DNA of 64,000 bases, taken from Roseomonas sp. (GTDB lineage: Bacteria; Pseudomonadota; Alphaproteobacteria; Acetobacterales; Acetobacteraceae). This document shows positions 24,879 through 34,150 of the stretch, piece by piece (the first letter of the stretch is position 1; the number at the start of each line of letters is the position of its first letter). The DNA lies in NCBI GenBank assembly GCA_031180725.1, contig JAPSLO010000010.1, positions 186,001 to 250,000 of the forward strand. The letters run 5' to 3'. Below the pieces are notes generated by a model that worked only from the letters and a program-made list of their open reading frames with translations, did no database searches and was not told where the DNA came from. Made by a program: the position numbers and the translations under genes.

Positions 24879-25670
24879 TCAGCAATCCTGGCCCTGGTCC
24901 AGGGTTGGCGAACAGGCGGCCTCCGAGCTTTGGTCAGGGTTTGCCGTCTCGACTCGCCCCTCGCGCTGGAGCCATAGGGCGACGAGCCAGCAAAGCAGAG
25001 CCCAACTCGCACCAACGCACCAGCCGGCGAGCACGTCGGTCGGCCAGTGAACACCGAGATAGACGCGGCTCAAGCCGACGAGCAGCGTCGCTGTGACTGC
25101 GAGGGCGAGGATATAGATCTTCACTCGCCATCGCGCCTGCATGCGGACAAGCAGCGCACCGAGCGTCAGATAGGTTACGGCGGAGAGCATGGCGTGCCCG
25201 CTTGGGAAGCTGGCCGTGTAGACCTCCACAACATGCGGGACGAGATCGGGACGCGGGCGAGAGAAGCCAAATTTGAGCAGCGTGCTCAACGCCATCCCGC
25301 CGCCAACCGATGCAAGCACCAAAATAGCTGCCCCGCGTTTCGCGGCCAGTGCAAAGTATCCAGCAACGGCAAGCGTCAATCCAGTCAGGATTGCGTTGCC
25401 GCCAAGGCTGGTTACATCCCGCGCTACCTCCTCCAACCAGCGCGGGCCAAGCGGGTCCGAGAGGTCGGCCGGATCACGCAGTGCCAGGAGAGCGAAGCGG
25501 TCAAAGTCCAGGGTCTCACCTTCCAAGACCTCCTCGGCGAGATCCGCAAACACCAGGAGTGCGACGGCGACAGCCACTAGGCCGAGCAGCCAAGTGGCCT
25601 CAGCGCGCGTCGTTGGCCGCAGCCTCCACGCGGTCAAGGCGAGCCGACGGAGAGCGCCGCTCGGCTTCAT
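24879..25670 (-). CDS. PAP2-family membrane phosphatase
   Basis: 263 residues with about six membrane segments. The three phosphatase signature blocks are present: KFGFSRPRPD (block 1, near residue 135), FPSGHAMLSA (block 2, near 155) and SRVYLGVHWPTDV (block 3, near 208). Members remove phosphate from phosphatidic acid, undecaprenyl diphosphate or phosphatidylglycerol phosphate on the periplasmic face. A lipid kinase and a metallophosphoesterase lie within 4 kb, so a local theme of phospholipid phosphate metabolism is possible. The gene is monocistronic as far as seen. Confidence 0.88.
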   Translation of the reverse strand: MKPSGALRRLALTAWRLRPTTRAEATWLLGLVAVAVALLVFADLAEEVLEGETLDFDRFALLALRDPADLSDPLGPRWLEEVARDVTSLGGNAILTGLTLAVAGYFALAAKRGAAILVLASVGGGMALSTLLKFGFSRPRPDLVPHVVEVYTASFPSGHAMLSAVTYLTLGALLVRMQARWRVKIYILALAVTATLLVGLSRVYLGVHWPTDVLAGWCVGASWALLCWLVALWLQREGRVETANPDQSSEAACSPTLDQGQDC

Positions 25671-26004
25671 GGGATGTCAGCTTCACGGTCCAGCCGCGGT
25701 CCGAGTGGCCGGTGTTCGTCAGCGCTCCGCCTGGGCGGGTGATGCGGCTGGACTGGCAAGTGGCCAGCAAGCGGCGCCCCTTGGAGAGCGTTGCTAGCTT
25801 CCATTTCGTGTGCCCCAGTCTGTGCTCGCTCGCAACGCGCGAAGAAGGCCCGCGGCAGCATAGCAGCGCAGTGCACTTCGGTGCCGGGAACCAATCGTTC
25901 CGCAGTCATACCGTGCTGCCACATGCTGCTGATCTGTCCTACTCCGGCAGAAGATCCGCAATCCGCCGTTCCCGTCGTGCGATGCCGCGTGCCAAGCTGT
26001 CCGG
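25671..26004. other. Intergenic region, no recognisable gene
   Basis: 334 bases between the divergent PAP2 gene and the small gene at 26005. An open forward frame crosses it (25674-26008) without motifs. Promoters for both flanking genes should lie here but are not distinct. Confidence 0.35.
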
Positions 26005-26373
26005 ATGATTGATGCCGCCTTATCCCGCACCCTCCGCGTCCGCTCCTACCGGGAGGGCATCCGCGACGCGGCCCAAACCTTTCGCCTTTCCGCGGATTCG
26101 GACGTCCGGGCTGCGCTGAAACGGGCCGCGCTCGCCGCCATCCCAAAGCTTGAGGGCTGGACAATGCGCGTCTTCACCATTGAACGGACATTAGAAGGCG
26201 AGCGTGTCGCCATGCTGCTGGATAGCCTCGCGCGCCGCGAGATGGGCGGCCCCGATTACGCCGCCGCACTGGCGGTCACCCTCGATGGGGGCTGCGCCGT
26301 CCTGGCGGTCACGGCGAAGGATGCTACGCGGGTCGAGCGGGTGCGCTCTGGTCTCAGCGGCGGGGCGCGCTGA
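26005..26373 (+). CDS. Hypothetical protein
   Basis: 122 residues from ATG 26005. The text (LRVRSYREGIRDAAQTFRL, VRAALKRAALAAIPKLEGW, ERVAMLLDSLARREMGGPDY, AAALAVTLDGGCAVLAVTA) is well-behaved protein with helix and strand alternation and high codon-position-three GC. No family is recognised. There is no good ribosome site. It stands between the PAP2 gene and the TRAP operon end. Confidence 0.45.
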   Translation: MIDAALSRTLRVRSYREGIRDAAQTFRLSADSDVRAALKRAALAAIPKLEGWTMRVFTIERTLEGERVAMLLDSLARREMGGPDYAAALAVTLDGGCAVLAVTAKDATRVERVRSGLSGGAR

Positions 26374-26568
26374 GGCGGCCTGTGCCGCGACGCCATTCAG
26401 TAGCCGCCGAACAAGCCTGGTGCTCCTCGCCTGATCTGAACCGCGACCATGCCCCTTGGGCCGGGATGAAACCTCAGGCGAATTGCCGTCGCTTGACTGC
26501 GGGGCACCGGCCCGGCGGACAGGGTCGCGGGAGGTGAAACGGCCATCCGGGCCGCCTCCACCCTGCCC

Positions 26569-27831
26569 CTAGAGCCCGACCGTCAGGGCCGGCACGTAGC
26601 TCATCAGCGCCAGCACGGTGAGGGCCACGGCGTAGAATGGCAGCAACTCGCGGACCACGGCGCCGATGCTGGCCCGTGACAGCATGCTGCCGATGAACAT
26701 CGTCGTCCCGACCGGCGGCGTGTAGAGGCCAATCGCCAGGTTCACCACCATCGTGACGCCCAGCTGCACCAGATCTATCCCATAGGCCTCGGCCAGCGGG
26801 ATGAAGAGCGGCGCGAGGAGCAGAATTGCCGCGGGCAGGTCGATGAACATGCCGGCGACGAGCATCATCAAGTTCATCAGCAGGATGATGGACGCCTTGC
26901 TGTCGAACATGCCCCGCGCCCAGTCCAGGAAATGATCGGGCACCTGCTCCAGCGTCAGCAGCCAGCCCACCACAGTGGAGGACATGATCAGCAGCAGCAC
27001 GACACCGGTTGCGATGCCGGCGGAATAGACGGCGTCCCTCATCCTCTTCCAGGTCAAGTCCCGGTAGAAGAAGGCGGAGACGAGCAGGGCGTAGACGACA
27101 GCGCTGGTGCTGATCTCGGTTGGCGTCATCACTCCGAAGCGCAGCGCAAGCAGCACCAGAACCGGCATGGCAAGCGCCGGGGAGGCGTATGCCGCACGGC
27201 TGGCCAGGGCGCGCCAGGAGATCGGCGTCCGCTCATAGGGGAAGCCCCGAAGCCGCGCGCTGATGTTGCAGACGATCAGGAAGCCGACAGCCAGTAGCAA
27301 GCCCGGGATGATGCCCGCGACGAAGAGGGAGCCGATCGATGCATTGGAAACGAGTGCATACAGGATCAAGGGGATGGAAGGCGGGATCAGAATGTCGATC
27401 GTCGCGGAGGCGGCTATGGTTGCGCCGCAGAACGCGCGCGGATAGCCCATCCGGATCTGCCACGGCACCAGCAAGCGCCCCAGGGCCGTGGCGTCCGCCA
27501 CGGCCGAGCCCGAGACGCCGCCGAAGAGCGTGGAACCCAGGACACTGACCTGTGCGTGGCCGCCGCGAAAGCGCCCGACCAGCTCTGTCGCGAAGTCGAT
27601 CAGGTGCCGGCCGAGCTTGCCGCCCATCATGAGGTCGGCTGCCATCAGGAAGAAGGGGATGGCGATCAGCGGAAAGCTCTGCGTCGGCAGGAACATTTGC
27701 TGGATGATGCCGAAGGGCGAGAGCCAGTCGGAAGCCATGACGGCCACCGTCGCTCCCGTGACCAGCGCATGGGAGACGGGGAAGGAAAGGGCGAGCAGCA
27801 GGAAGAAGACGGCGGCGAGCAGGCCAGTCAT
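26569..27831 (-). CDS. dctM: TRAP transporter large permease (DctM)
   Basis: 420 residues with about 12 hydrophobic segments. Recognisable DctM parts include ALSFPVSHALVTGA near the start, IQQMFLPTQSFPLIAIPFFLMAADLM, GGVSGSAVADATALG, IPPSIPLILYALVSNASIG and GLYTPPVGTTMFIGS near the end. It forms the Na+-driven elevator of a TRAP system with the DctQ partner, whose stop overlaps its start by 4 bases. It is the last gene of the GntR-led operon. Confidence 0.93.
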   Translation of the reverse strand: MTGLLAAVFFLLLALSFPVSHALVTGATVAVMASDWLSPFGIIQQMFLPTQSFPLIAIPFFLMAADLMMGGKLGRHLIDFATELVGRFRGGHAQVSVLGSTLFGGVSGSAVADATALGRLLVPWQIRMGYPRAFCGATIAASATIDILIPPSIPLILYALVSNASIGSLFVAGIIPGLLLAVGFLIVCNISARLRGFPYERTPISWRALASRAAYASPALAMPVLVLLALRFGVMTPTEISTSAVVYALLVSAFFYRDLTWKRMRDAVYSAGIATGVVLLLIMSSTVVGWLLTLEQVPDHFLDWARGMFDSKASIILLMNLMMLVAGMFIDLPAAILLLAPLFIPLAEAYGIDLVQLGVTMVVNLAIGLYTPPVGTTMFIGSMLSRASIGAVVRELLPFYAVALTVLALMSYVPALTVGL

Positions 27832-28391
27832 GTCGTTGCGGCTCCCGGTTCGGCCAGGTCCACGACGACACGCTCCCGCCCCGCGATCAGGCGAATGATG
27901 GCGGTCACGCTGCAGAGCGACACAAGGGCGAGCGCGAAGGTGAGGGCGCCGTAGCCCACGCTCCAGGGAATGTGCAGAACCGGCGTGGTCTGCGCATGGG
28001 CGATGACTGCATTCTCGAACCCGTAGCGGGCGAGCAGCGCATAGACGCCAGCGGTCACCAGGTGGATGACAACCGCCAGCACCGTCCGCCCGCGTTCCGG
28101 CAAGGCGTTCATTAGGACTTGCGTTGCCACATGCGCCCCGCGCCGTGCGGCCAGTACCACACCCGCCAGAACGAAGAGGGCGAAGAGCAATTCACTGAGA
28201 TCCGGGGCGAAGGTCAGCCCCGCTTCGAACAGGTAGCGCATTACGACGACAGTCGTGAGCAAGGCGAGCAGGCCCAGCCCCGTGACCAGCAGCACCGCCT
28301 TACAGCTCGCCTCCACCGCCGCCTCGAAACCATGTGCCGCGCGCAGCAGCCTGCCCCCGGGCCGCATGGCCCACTCAGGCCCGTGCGGCAC
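27828..28391 (-). CDS. dctQ: TRAP transporter small permease (DctQ)
   Basis: 187 residues with four membrane segments, the DctQ layout: VLLVTGLGLLALLTTVVVMRY, a FAPDLSELLFALFVLAGVV segment with the conserved acidic residue, RRGAHVATQVLMNALP, and IPWSVGYGALTFALALVSL. It scaffolds the large permease. Its 5' end overlaps the receptor gene by 17 bases and its 3' end overlaps dctM by 4, so translation of the three is coupled. Confidence 0.9.
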   Translation of the reverse strand: MPHGPEWAMRPGGRLLRAAHGFEAAVEASCKAVLLVTGLGLLALLTTVVVMRYLFEAGLTFAPDLSELLFALFVLAGVVLAARRGAHVATQVLMNALPERGRTVLAVVIHLVTAGVYALLARYGFENAVIAHAQTTPVLHIPWSVGYGALTFALALVSLCSVTAIIRLIAGRERVVVDLAEPGAATT

Positions 28392-29364
28392 GGAGGAGCT
28401 TCACGAAGTCTCCGAAGGGCTTCTGCTCCCAGGCGTCCCAGACACTCTCGGTGGCGCGGCGGAAGGGCTCCAGTTCCACCTCGTTCACCTGGATGTTCGG
28501 CATACGGCGGAACTCGCCCAGCAGCCGCTCCTCGGACTCGCGCATCACGTTCCGCTGGTAGGTACCTGCCTCGGCGGCTGCGGCCCGCACCGCGCCCCGC
28601 TCGTCATCGTTCAGGCGACGCCAGGCCATGGTGCTCATGATGAGGCCCGTGGGCTCGTATTTGTGGCTGGTCAGGCTGACATACCGCTGCACCTCATGGA
28701 GCTTCGCCGCGTGGATATTGGCCAGCGGATTCTCCTGCCCGTCCACGACGCCGGTCTGCAGCGCCAGGTAGACCTCGCCCCAGTTGATCTGCTGTGGCAC
28801 CGCGCCCATGGCGGCGAACATGTCCACCGTCGCGGGATCGAGCGGCGTACGGATCTTGAGGCCACGCAGATCCTCCGGCCGGTTCACGGGGCGGCGGTTG
28901 TTTGTCAGCTGCCGGATGCCATTGCACCACCAGCCCAGGAAGACCATGCCGCGGGACTCCAGCCGCTGCGCCAAATTCCGGCCCACCGGGCCGTCCAGCG
29001 CCTGCCAGGCCGCCGGCATGGAGGAGAAGAGGAAGGGAAGGCCGATGGCCGCCACCTCCGGCGCCACCGACAGCAGCGCGCCCTGACCCAGGCTGCCGAA
29101 TTCCAGCGTGCCAGTCCGGATCGCCGCCATGTTGGTGTTCTCGTTGCCCAACTGCTCGGAGGGCGCGACATGCACCTCCACCCGGCCGCGCGTGTTGGCG
29201 CTCACCAGTTCCGCGAATTTCGTGGCCCCCATTCCCTTCGGCGAGGATGGCGCCGAGTTGTGAGCGATGGTCATCCGGATGGCGCGGCCCTGGGCACGGG
29301 CATGCAGGGCAGGCAGGCTGAGGGCGGCGGTGCCGAGCATAAGGCCGCGGCGCGTGACGTGCAT
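28375..29364 (-). CDS. dctP: TRAP transporter solute receptor (DctP)
   Basis: 329 residues. A Tat-type signal peptide starts it (MHVTRRGLMLGTAALSLPAL, cleavage near HARA). DctP landmarks: IRMTIAHNSAPSSPKGMGATKFAELV, GALLSVAPEVAAIGLPFLF, LRGLKIRTPLDPATVDMFAAMGA (with the ligand-carboxylate Arg in KIRTP), and VYLALQTGVVDGQENPLANI. The ribosome site GGAGGAGG precedes ATG 29364. It binds an organic or sugar acid in the periplasm. Adjacent catabolic genes point to an aldonate, uronate or related compound. Confidence 0.92.
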   Translation of the reverse strand: MHVTRRGLMLGTAALSLPALHARAQGRAIRMTIAHNSAPSSPKGMGATKFAELVSANTRGRVEVHVAPSEQLGNENTNMAAIRTGTLEFGSLGQGALLSVAPEVAAIGLPFLFSSMPAAWQALDGPVGRNLAQRLESRGMVFLGWWCNGIRQLTNNRRPVNRPEDLRGLKIRTPLDPATVDMFAAMGAVPQQINWGEVYLALQTGVVDGQENPLANIHAAKLHEVQRYVSLTSHKYEPTGLIMSTMAWRRLNDDERGAVRAAAAEAGTYQRNVMRESEERLLGEFRRMPNIQVNEVELEPFRRATESVWDAWEQKPFGDFVKLLRAARA

Positions 29365-29420
29365 GGCGTTTTCCTCCTCCTTGGACGCGGACCTTTGCGG
29401 CCCTTCTTTCGGCAGTGACG

Positions 29421-30467
29421 TTAGCGCGCCTCCCCGGGCACAGGGGCGGCAGAATGCAGCAGGCCCTGGGATTTCAACTCCGCCCAGACATCCGCCGGTA
29501 TGGGGTGACGCATCCAGGCTAGGTTCGCCCGCACCTGCTCCGGCGCGCTGGGTCCGGGGATGACGGAGGCGACGATGTGGTGAGCGAGGACGAATTGCAG
29601 CGCCACGGCACCCAGCGGCACGCCGTAGCGGTCGGCCACCGCGCGAATGCGCGCGGCGCGGGCCAGGACGGGCTCCGGGGGCGGCTGATAGCCATAGGTG
29701 GACGGGGCGCTCGGCGCCGCAGCCAGGATGCCGGAGGCGAAGGGGGCGCCGATGACGACCGAGGCTCCCCGTCGTGCGCAGAGCGGCAACTCCTCGACCA
29801 AGGCGCCTTGGTCGAGCAGCGTATAGGGCATCGCGACAAGGAAGAAGTCGATGTCGAAGCGGGCGAGGAATTGCGGGATCATGCCGAGGCGATTGATGCC
29901 GGCGCCGATCGCCTGGATGGCGCCGCCCGCCTTCAGCTCTGCCAGCGCCTGGTAGCCGCCACCCTCCTCTAGCTCCCGCAGCCGGGCAGCCGCGCCCTCC
30001 TCGCTCCCCTGGTGCCCGGGGTCGAGATCGTGGATCAGCAGGGCGTCCACGCGCTCGATCCCCAAGCGCAGCAGGCTCTGCTCGTAGCTGCGCAGGACGC
30101 CGGCGCGCGTGTAGTCGAAGCGCGGCTGGAAGGGCAGGCCGCCGCGCCAGCGGGTCTGGCTCGGGTGGTCCGGGCTGGTCCGCGGGGCATAGACCCGGCC
30201 GACCTTGGTGGTCAGCACATAGCTGTCGCGGGGCTTCGCGCGCAGCACGGCGCCGAAGCGCAGTTCGCTCTTGCCGTTGCCGTACCAGGGCGAGGTGTCA
30301 AAATAGGAGATGCCGGCGTTCCAGGCGGCCTCGATGGTGGCGAGTGCCTGCGCCTCCGAGGTCGGCCCCGCGGCATCGCCCAGCGTGGCGCCGCCAAAGC
30401 CAAGCAGCGGAAGGGTCAGGTCGGTGCGACCGACGCGGCGGCGGAGCATGTGGTCCATCGCCGTCAC
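29421..30467 (-). CDS. Aldo/keto reductase, aldose 1-dehydrogenase type
   Basis: 348 residues. The AKR barrel shows the tetrad: Asp and Tyr in YFDTSPWYGNGKSELRFG, Lys in VLTTKVGR and His in ALLIHDLD. IASVIPGPSAPEQVRANLAW is the NAD(P)-binding C-terminal part. The N-terminus RRRVGRTDLTLPLLGFGGA and overall text resemble D-threo-aldose or L-fucose 1-dehydrogenases, which oxidise a sugar to its lactone. GTG 30467 overlaps the upstream amidohydrolase stop as GTGA. Next to a lactonase-like gene, this fits sugar to lactone to acid conversion. Confidence 0.87.
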   Translation of the reverse strand: MTAMDHMLRRRVGRTDLTLPLLGFGGATLGDAAGPTSEAQALATIEAAWNAGISYFDTSPWYGNGKSELRFGAVLRAKPRDSYVLTTKVGRVYAPRTSPDHPSQTRWRGGLPFQPRFDYTRAGVLRSYEQSLLRLGIERVDALLIHDLDPGHQGSEEGAAARLRELEEGGGYQALAELKAGGAIQAIGAGINRLGMIPQFLARFDIDFFLVAMPYTLLDQGALVEELPLCARRGASVVIGAPFASGILAAAPSAPSTYGYQPPPEPVLARAARIRAVADRYGVPLGAVALQFVLAHHIVASVIPGPSAPEQVRANLAWMRHPIPADVWAELKSQGLLHSAAPVPGEAR

Positions 30468-31501
30468 TCCAGTCGGTACACGTGCCGGGCTGTGCCAGCG
30501 AAGAGCGCTGCTTTCTCCGCCGGACTCGCCCCGGCGGCGATGCGCTTGAACGCGTTCCAGAGCACGGCATAGGAGCAGCTTCCCTTATCCACAGGGAAGT
30601 TGCTCTCGAACATGCAGCGTTCCGCGCCGAAGGCCTCGATGCAGACCTCGGCGTAAGGCGCCCAGGCGGCGGCGAGGTCGGCGGAGGAGGGCGGCCGCTC
30701 CCGCTCACCGAAGCCGAAGCCGAAGAGGCGCATTCCCATGCCGCCGATCTTCACATGCAGATTCGGCCGCTTCGCGAGCTCCCGGATGCCAGCGGACCAG
30801 TCGGCGAAGACCTCGGCACGCCGTCCTGCATAAGGGCCGATGCCAATGGCACCGCCGGTGTGGTCCAGCACGATCGTGAGGTCCGGCACCAAATCGGCCA
30901 GTGCCGCCAGCTCGGGCAGCTGGGTGTGATAGAGGTAGGTCTCGAAGGACAGGCCCATCCGCGCCAGCACGGCCGCACCGCGTCGCAGGCCCGGATCGGC
31001 CAGCAGCCCGGGTGGCGGGCTGGCGAGGGAGGCGCGCGCCGCCGGGTCCGGGTGCCAGGCCGCGATCTGGCGGATGCCCCGGAAGCGCCCGCCCCCCGCG
31101 CGCAGATGCGCGGCCAACACTACCTCGACCCGATCGCCGAGCCGCAAGTCGGCATGGCCGATGAGGCCGGCACAGACCTGTGTCGGGCCGTAGGCGCCGC
31201 TCGCCGACATCGCGGCGGCACCATTCGCGAACTCCGTCTCACCCACGGGCCGCAGCTGCGGCGGGCCGCTGGCGCGGTACATGGCGCCGCACTCGGCGAA
31301 GACCGTCGCCTCGACACGGTGGCCCGTGTTCAGGTCGGCTAGTAGGTCGTGGAAGAAGTAGGACCCCTCCGCCCTGTCCCAGAGGTGGTGGTGCGGATCG
31401 ACAATCGGCAGCGCAGGCTCCAGAACCGGCTCCTCGTGCTGCGCGAGCCAGGCGGGCCGGACGGGGAAGTGCGGGCTTGGCCCGTCATGCCCGGTGGCCA
31501 T
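30464..31501 (-). CDS. Amidohydrolase 2 family, fuconolactonase-like
   Basis: 345 residues. The metal-binding HxH is in LPIVDPHHHLWD near residue 37. Further blocks: ATVFAECGAMY, FRGIRQIAAWHPD, LSFETYLYHTQLPEL, TIVLDHTGGAIG with the catalytic His, LHVKIGGMGM, and RCMFESNFPVDKGSCSY with the Asp/Ser segment. This is the COG3618 group that opens sugar lactones or pyrone rings. It is placed between an isocitrate/isopropylmalate-type dehydrogenase and an aldose dehydrogenase, so it probably hydrolyses the lactone made by the latter. Confidence 0.85.
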   Translation of the reverse strand: MATGHDGPSPHFPVRPAWLAQHEEPVLEPALPIVDPHHHLWDRAEGSYFFHDLLADLNTGHRVEATVFAECGAMYRASGPPQLRPVGETEFANGAAAMSASGAYGPTQVCAGLIGHADLRLGDRVEVVLAAHLRAGGGRFRGIRQIAAWHPDPAARASLASPPPGLLADPGLRRGAAVLARMGLSFETYLYHTQLPELAALADLVPDLTIVLDHTGGAIGIGPYAGRRAEVFADWSAGIRELAKRPNLHVKIGGMGMRLFGFGFGERERPPSSADLAAAWAPYAEVCIEAFGAERCMFESNFPVDKGSCSYAVLWNAFKRIAAGASPAEKAALFAGTARHVYRLE

Positions 31502-31517
31502 CCCGCTGCTCTCCCCG

Positions 31518-32612
31518 CTACTGCGCGGCGCCGAGGGCGTCGATGACGCGCCGCGTCGCCTCGCGCGTCGAGGCGCTGCCGCCGAGGTCGCGCGTGCGGC
31601 CCGCCTCCGCCGCGATGGCCGCGTCTACCGCACGCTCCACCGCGCGTGCGGCGCCGCGCAGCCCCTCATCCGCATGCCGCTCGGCCAGCCAGTCCAGCAT
31701 GCTGGCGGCCGAGAGGATCGTGCCATAGGGGTTCGCGATGTCCTTCCCCGCGATCGTGGGCGCGGAGCCATGCGCAGCCTGGAAGAAGCCGTTCCGGTCA
31801 CCGAGCTCCGCCGAAGGCGACATGCCCATTCCGCCGACCGTCGCCGCGGCCAGGTCGGAGATGATGTCGCCAAACATGTTCTCCGTGACGATGACGTCGT
31901 AGCGCTCCGGCCGCTCAACCATATGGACCGTCATGGCATCGGCATAGGCGTAGTCGCGCTCGATATCCGGGTACTCGTCCGCCACCTCGTCGAAGACGCG
32001 ACGGAAGAAGGCATAGGTGCGCAGCACATTCGCCTTGTCACAGCAGGTGACGCGGCGCTTGCCGTCGCCGGGCGCGCCGTTGCGGGCGCGCGCCAGTTCG
32101 AAGGCCTTCCGCACAATGCGTTCCGTACCTTTCCGCGTGACCACTAGGCTATCCACGGCCATCTCGCCGCGCAGGCTGACGCCGGCGCCACGGGCGGCGT
32201 AGAGGCCCTCCGTGTTCTCGCGCAGGACGATGTAGTCGATGTCGCCAGGCTTGCGGCCATGCAGCACGGAGGTGACACCGGGCCGCAGCTTAATCGGCCG
32301 CACATTGGCATAGAGGTCGAGGCCGAAGCGCAGCCGCAGGCCGAAGTCGATGCCGGCCTCGGTGCCGTCGGGGAAAGTTACCTCGGGCAGGCCCGCCGCG
32401 CCGTGCAGGATGGCATCGGCCTTGCGGCAGCCCTCCATCGTCTCGCGCGGGAAGGCATCGCCGGTGGCGCGGTAGTGTCCGGCGCCGGCCGGATATTCCA
32501 CGAAGCGCAGGCAGTTTGAGACCGGTGTGGCCTTCAGCACCTCGATGGCGGCCCCGCACACCTCGGGTCCGATGCCATCGCCCTGGACGACCGCGATCTC
32601 ATAGCTCCGCAT
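31518..32612 (-). CDS. Isocitrate/isopropylmalate dehydrogenase family enzyme
   Basis: 364 residues from ATG 32612. The beta-decarboxylating dehydrogenase fold is clear: IAVVQGDGIGPEVCGAAIEVL at the start, YANVRPIKLRPG, YIVLRENTEGLYAARG (substrate loop), RRVTCCDKANVLRTYAFF, DIERDYAYADAMTVHMV, DVIVTENMFGDIISDLAA (metal Asp) and AAHGSAPTIAGKDIANPYGTI (nucleotide loop). The AHGSAP-D-N pattern suggests NAD. Tartrate or other 2-hydroxyacid substrates are used by close relatives. It is the first enzyme gene downstream of the GntR gene. The frame extends upstream into the regulator but the homologous start is 32612. Confidence 0.87.
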   Translation of the reverse strand: MRSYEIAVVQGDGIGPEVCGAAIEVLKATPVSNCLRFVEYPAGAGHYRATGDAFPRETMEGCRKADAILHGAAGLPEVTFPDGTEAGIDFGLRLRFGLDLYANVRPIKLRPGVTSVLHGRKPGDIDYIVLRENTEGLYAARGAGVSLRGEMAVDSLVVTRKGTERIVRKAFELARARNGAPGDGKRRVTCCDKANVLRTYAFFRRVFDEVADEYPDIERDYAYADAMTVHMVERPERYDVIVTENMFGDIISDLAAATVGGMGMSPSAELGDRNGFFQAAHGSAPTIAGKDIANPYGTILSAASMLDWLAERHADEGLRGAARAVERAVDAAIAAEAGRTRDLGGSASTREATRRVIDALGAAQ

Positions 32613-32664
32613 GCCTTGGCGTCCCTTCCCTCGGGCCACCTCTCGCATGGGGCGGCCCCTTGCG

Positions 32665-32712
32665 GCGAAGCCTAGACGTGCCGTTCGCCGTATATCAAGT
32701 AATATATCTAAC
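32665..32712 (-). promoter_or_regulatory. AT-rich promoter/operator candidate of the TRAP-sugar operon
   Basis: An AT-rich island in GC-rich surroundings lies between the GntR stop and the dehydrogenase start. On the minus strand ATATATTACTTGATAT has partial dyad symmetry of the kind bound by FCD-type GntR proteins. A TTGATA with TAGGCT about 18 bases downstream could serve as -35/-10. This would allow the enzyme-transporter part to be expressed separately from the regulator. Confidence 0.4.
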
Positions 32713-33396
32713 TCAGAGGCTGCCCAGGTTGTACTGGCGGACCGTGCCGACCAGGGCGCTCTCGCCGTGCTTGCGCTGTCGGGCATGACGTTCGGCGGCG
32801 GCCTCGGCGCCCTCGCCCTTCAGCAGGGCGTTCAGCAGTTCCGCATGTGTGGCTGTGGACCGGGCGCGGTAGGCGTCGTCCTTTAGCCGCACCGCCACCA
32901 TGTGGGCGCGCTTGGACAAATCCCGGAAATGGCAGCCGACGGCATAAAGGCGCGGATTGCCGGAGAGACGCATCAGCTCCCGATGGAAGCGCTCGTCCGC
33001 CTCACCCCAGCGGTCCACTTCGCCGGTGGCCAGTGCCTGCTCCATCTCTGCCACAGCCTCTACCAGGCCGGACAGCTCCTCCGAGGACGGGCGACGCTCT
33101 GCCAGCAGGGAGACGGCGACTGTCTCCAGGCCCGAGATCACCTGGTAGATGTCGCGCATGTCGGTGGCCGAGAGCGGCAGGACGCGGATTCCCTTGCCGC
33201 GGCCGATTTCCAGGTAGCCCTCGGCCTGCAGGCGCAACAGCGCCTCGCGCACCGGCGTGCGGCTCATGGACAGCCGGCGCGCTGCCTCGGCCTCATCCAC
33301 CAAGGCGCCCGGCGGCAGCTCTGCAGTCTGGATCCAGGTCTTGATCGCGGCATAGGCCGTGTCGGAGGCACGCGCCATCCGCCTCGCTTCCATCAT
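32713..33396 (-). CDS. GntR-family regulator, FCD subfamily
   Basis: 227 residues from ATG 33396; ATG 33393 or ATG 33378 are near-equal choices. The winged HTH (AIKTWIQTAELPPGALVDE, AARRLSMSRTPVREALLRLQ, EGYLEIGRGKGIRVL) is followed by an FCD effector domain with the metal-site pattern DERFHRELMRLSGNPRLY and ATHAELLNALLKG. Such regulators are released by a sugar acid. It stands at the head of the dehydrogenase-amidohydrolase-reductase-TRAP operon and should control it through the AT-rich site after its stop. Confidence 0.88.
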   Translation of the reverse strand: MMEARRMARASDTAYAAIKTWIQTAELPPGALVDEAEAARRLSMSRTPVREALLRLQAEGYLEIGRGKGIRVLPLSATDMRDIYQVISGLETVAVSLLAERRPSSEELSGLVEAVAEMEQALATGEVDRWGEADERFHRELMRLSGNPRLYAVGCHFRDLSKRAHMVAVRLKDDAYRARSTATHAELLNALLKGEGAEAAAERHARQRKHGESALVGTVRQYNLGSL

Positions 33397-33534
33397 TCCG
33401 GCTACCCGCAGGCGAGCATGGCGAAGAAGGCAGAGCGCGGCAACGCCAGCCTGCTTCCCGGCTGACCAGCGAAAGTGAGGCGTCCATATCAATGGTTGGC
33501 AGGAGAGGATTGGGCGAGCTGGGCTGACCGGGGC

Positions 33535-34150
33535 GGAGCAGACCGATCTGCACCCGCGTGGCGCGGGCCAAGTCCTGACCCAGCGCATCCGGATCACCCT
33601 GCCCTGCGCCGAACTTGGCACGACCAACCTAGGCTTGGTCAAGGCGCTCGGCGGCAGGCGCCAAACGCTAGGTAGCGCTCTGGCGCGCGCGCTTCCCCAC
33701 GGACCGTTAGCGATGAGGCGGTCGAGCGCCCGGTGGCTTTGACGCTGGAGGAGACGCCACGAAGCGCCACGCGCTGGAGCACGCCCGCGATGGCGTGCCG
33801 GACCGGCATGAGCCAGACCGCGGTGCCGCATCTGGCGCAGCTTCGGCCTACGGCCGCACCGGGCCAAGATCCTCAAGCTCATGTCGCCGGACGCGGCCTT
33901 CGCGAAAGGACGCGTGACGTCGTCGGGCATACCTCGCTCCGCAGCACTGCGTGCTGGTGGTCCGCGCTGATGAGAAGCCGAAGATCCAGGCGGCACGGGC
34001 ACCGCGCTGACCCGCGCGGCGGCGCACGCGCAACTATCGCTGCCGCGGTGCTATCGATTTGTTCGCCGCGCCCGACTTGGAGGCTGGCAAGGTGACCGGG
34101 GCTTGCGAGCGCGCCATCGTAGCATTGAGTTCCGCGCCTCCCTCGACCGC
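33535..34150 (+). pseudogene. IS630-family transposase remnant
   Basis: Pieces of an IS630 transposase are scattered across frames: VERPVALTLEETPR-ATRWST, then MACRTGMSQTAV (HTH), WRAFGLRPHRA-like text near 33845, a first catalytic-Asp segment near 33950 (VLVVRADEKPKIQAA) and LFAAPDLEAGKVTGAC near 34060-34110. Several frameshifts and the missing C-terminus show decay. It fills most of the gap between the GntR operon and the polysaccharide genes. Confidence 0.65.
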
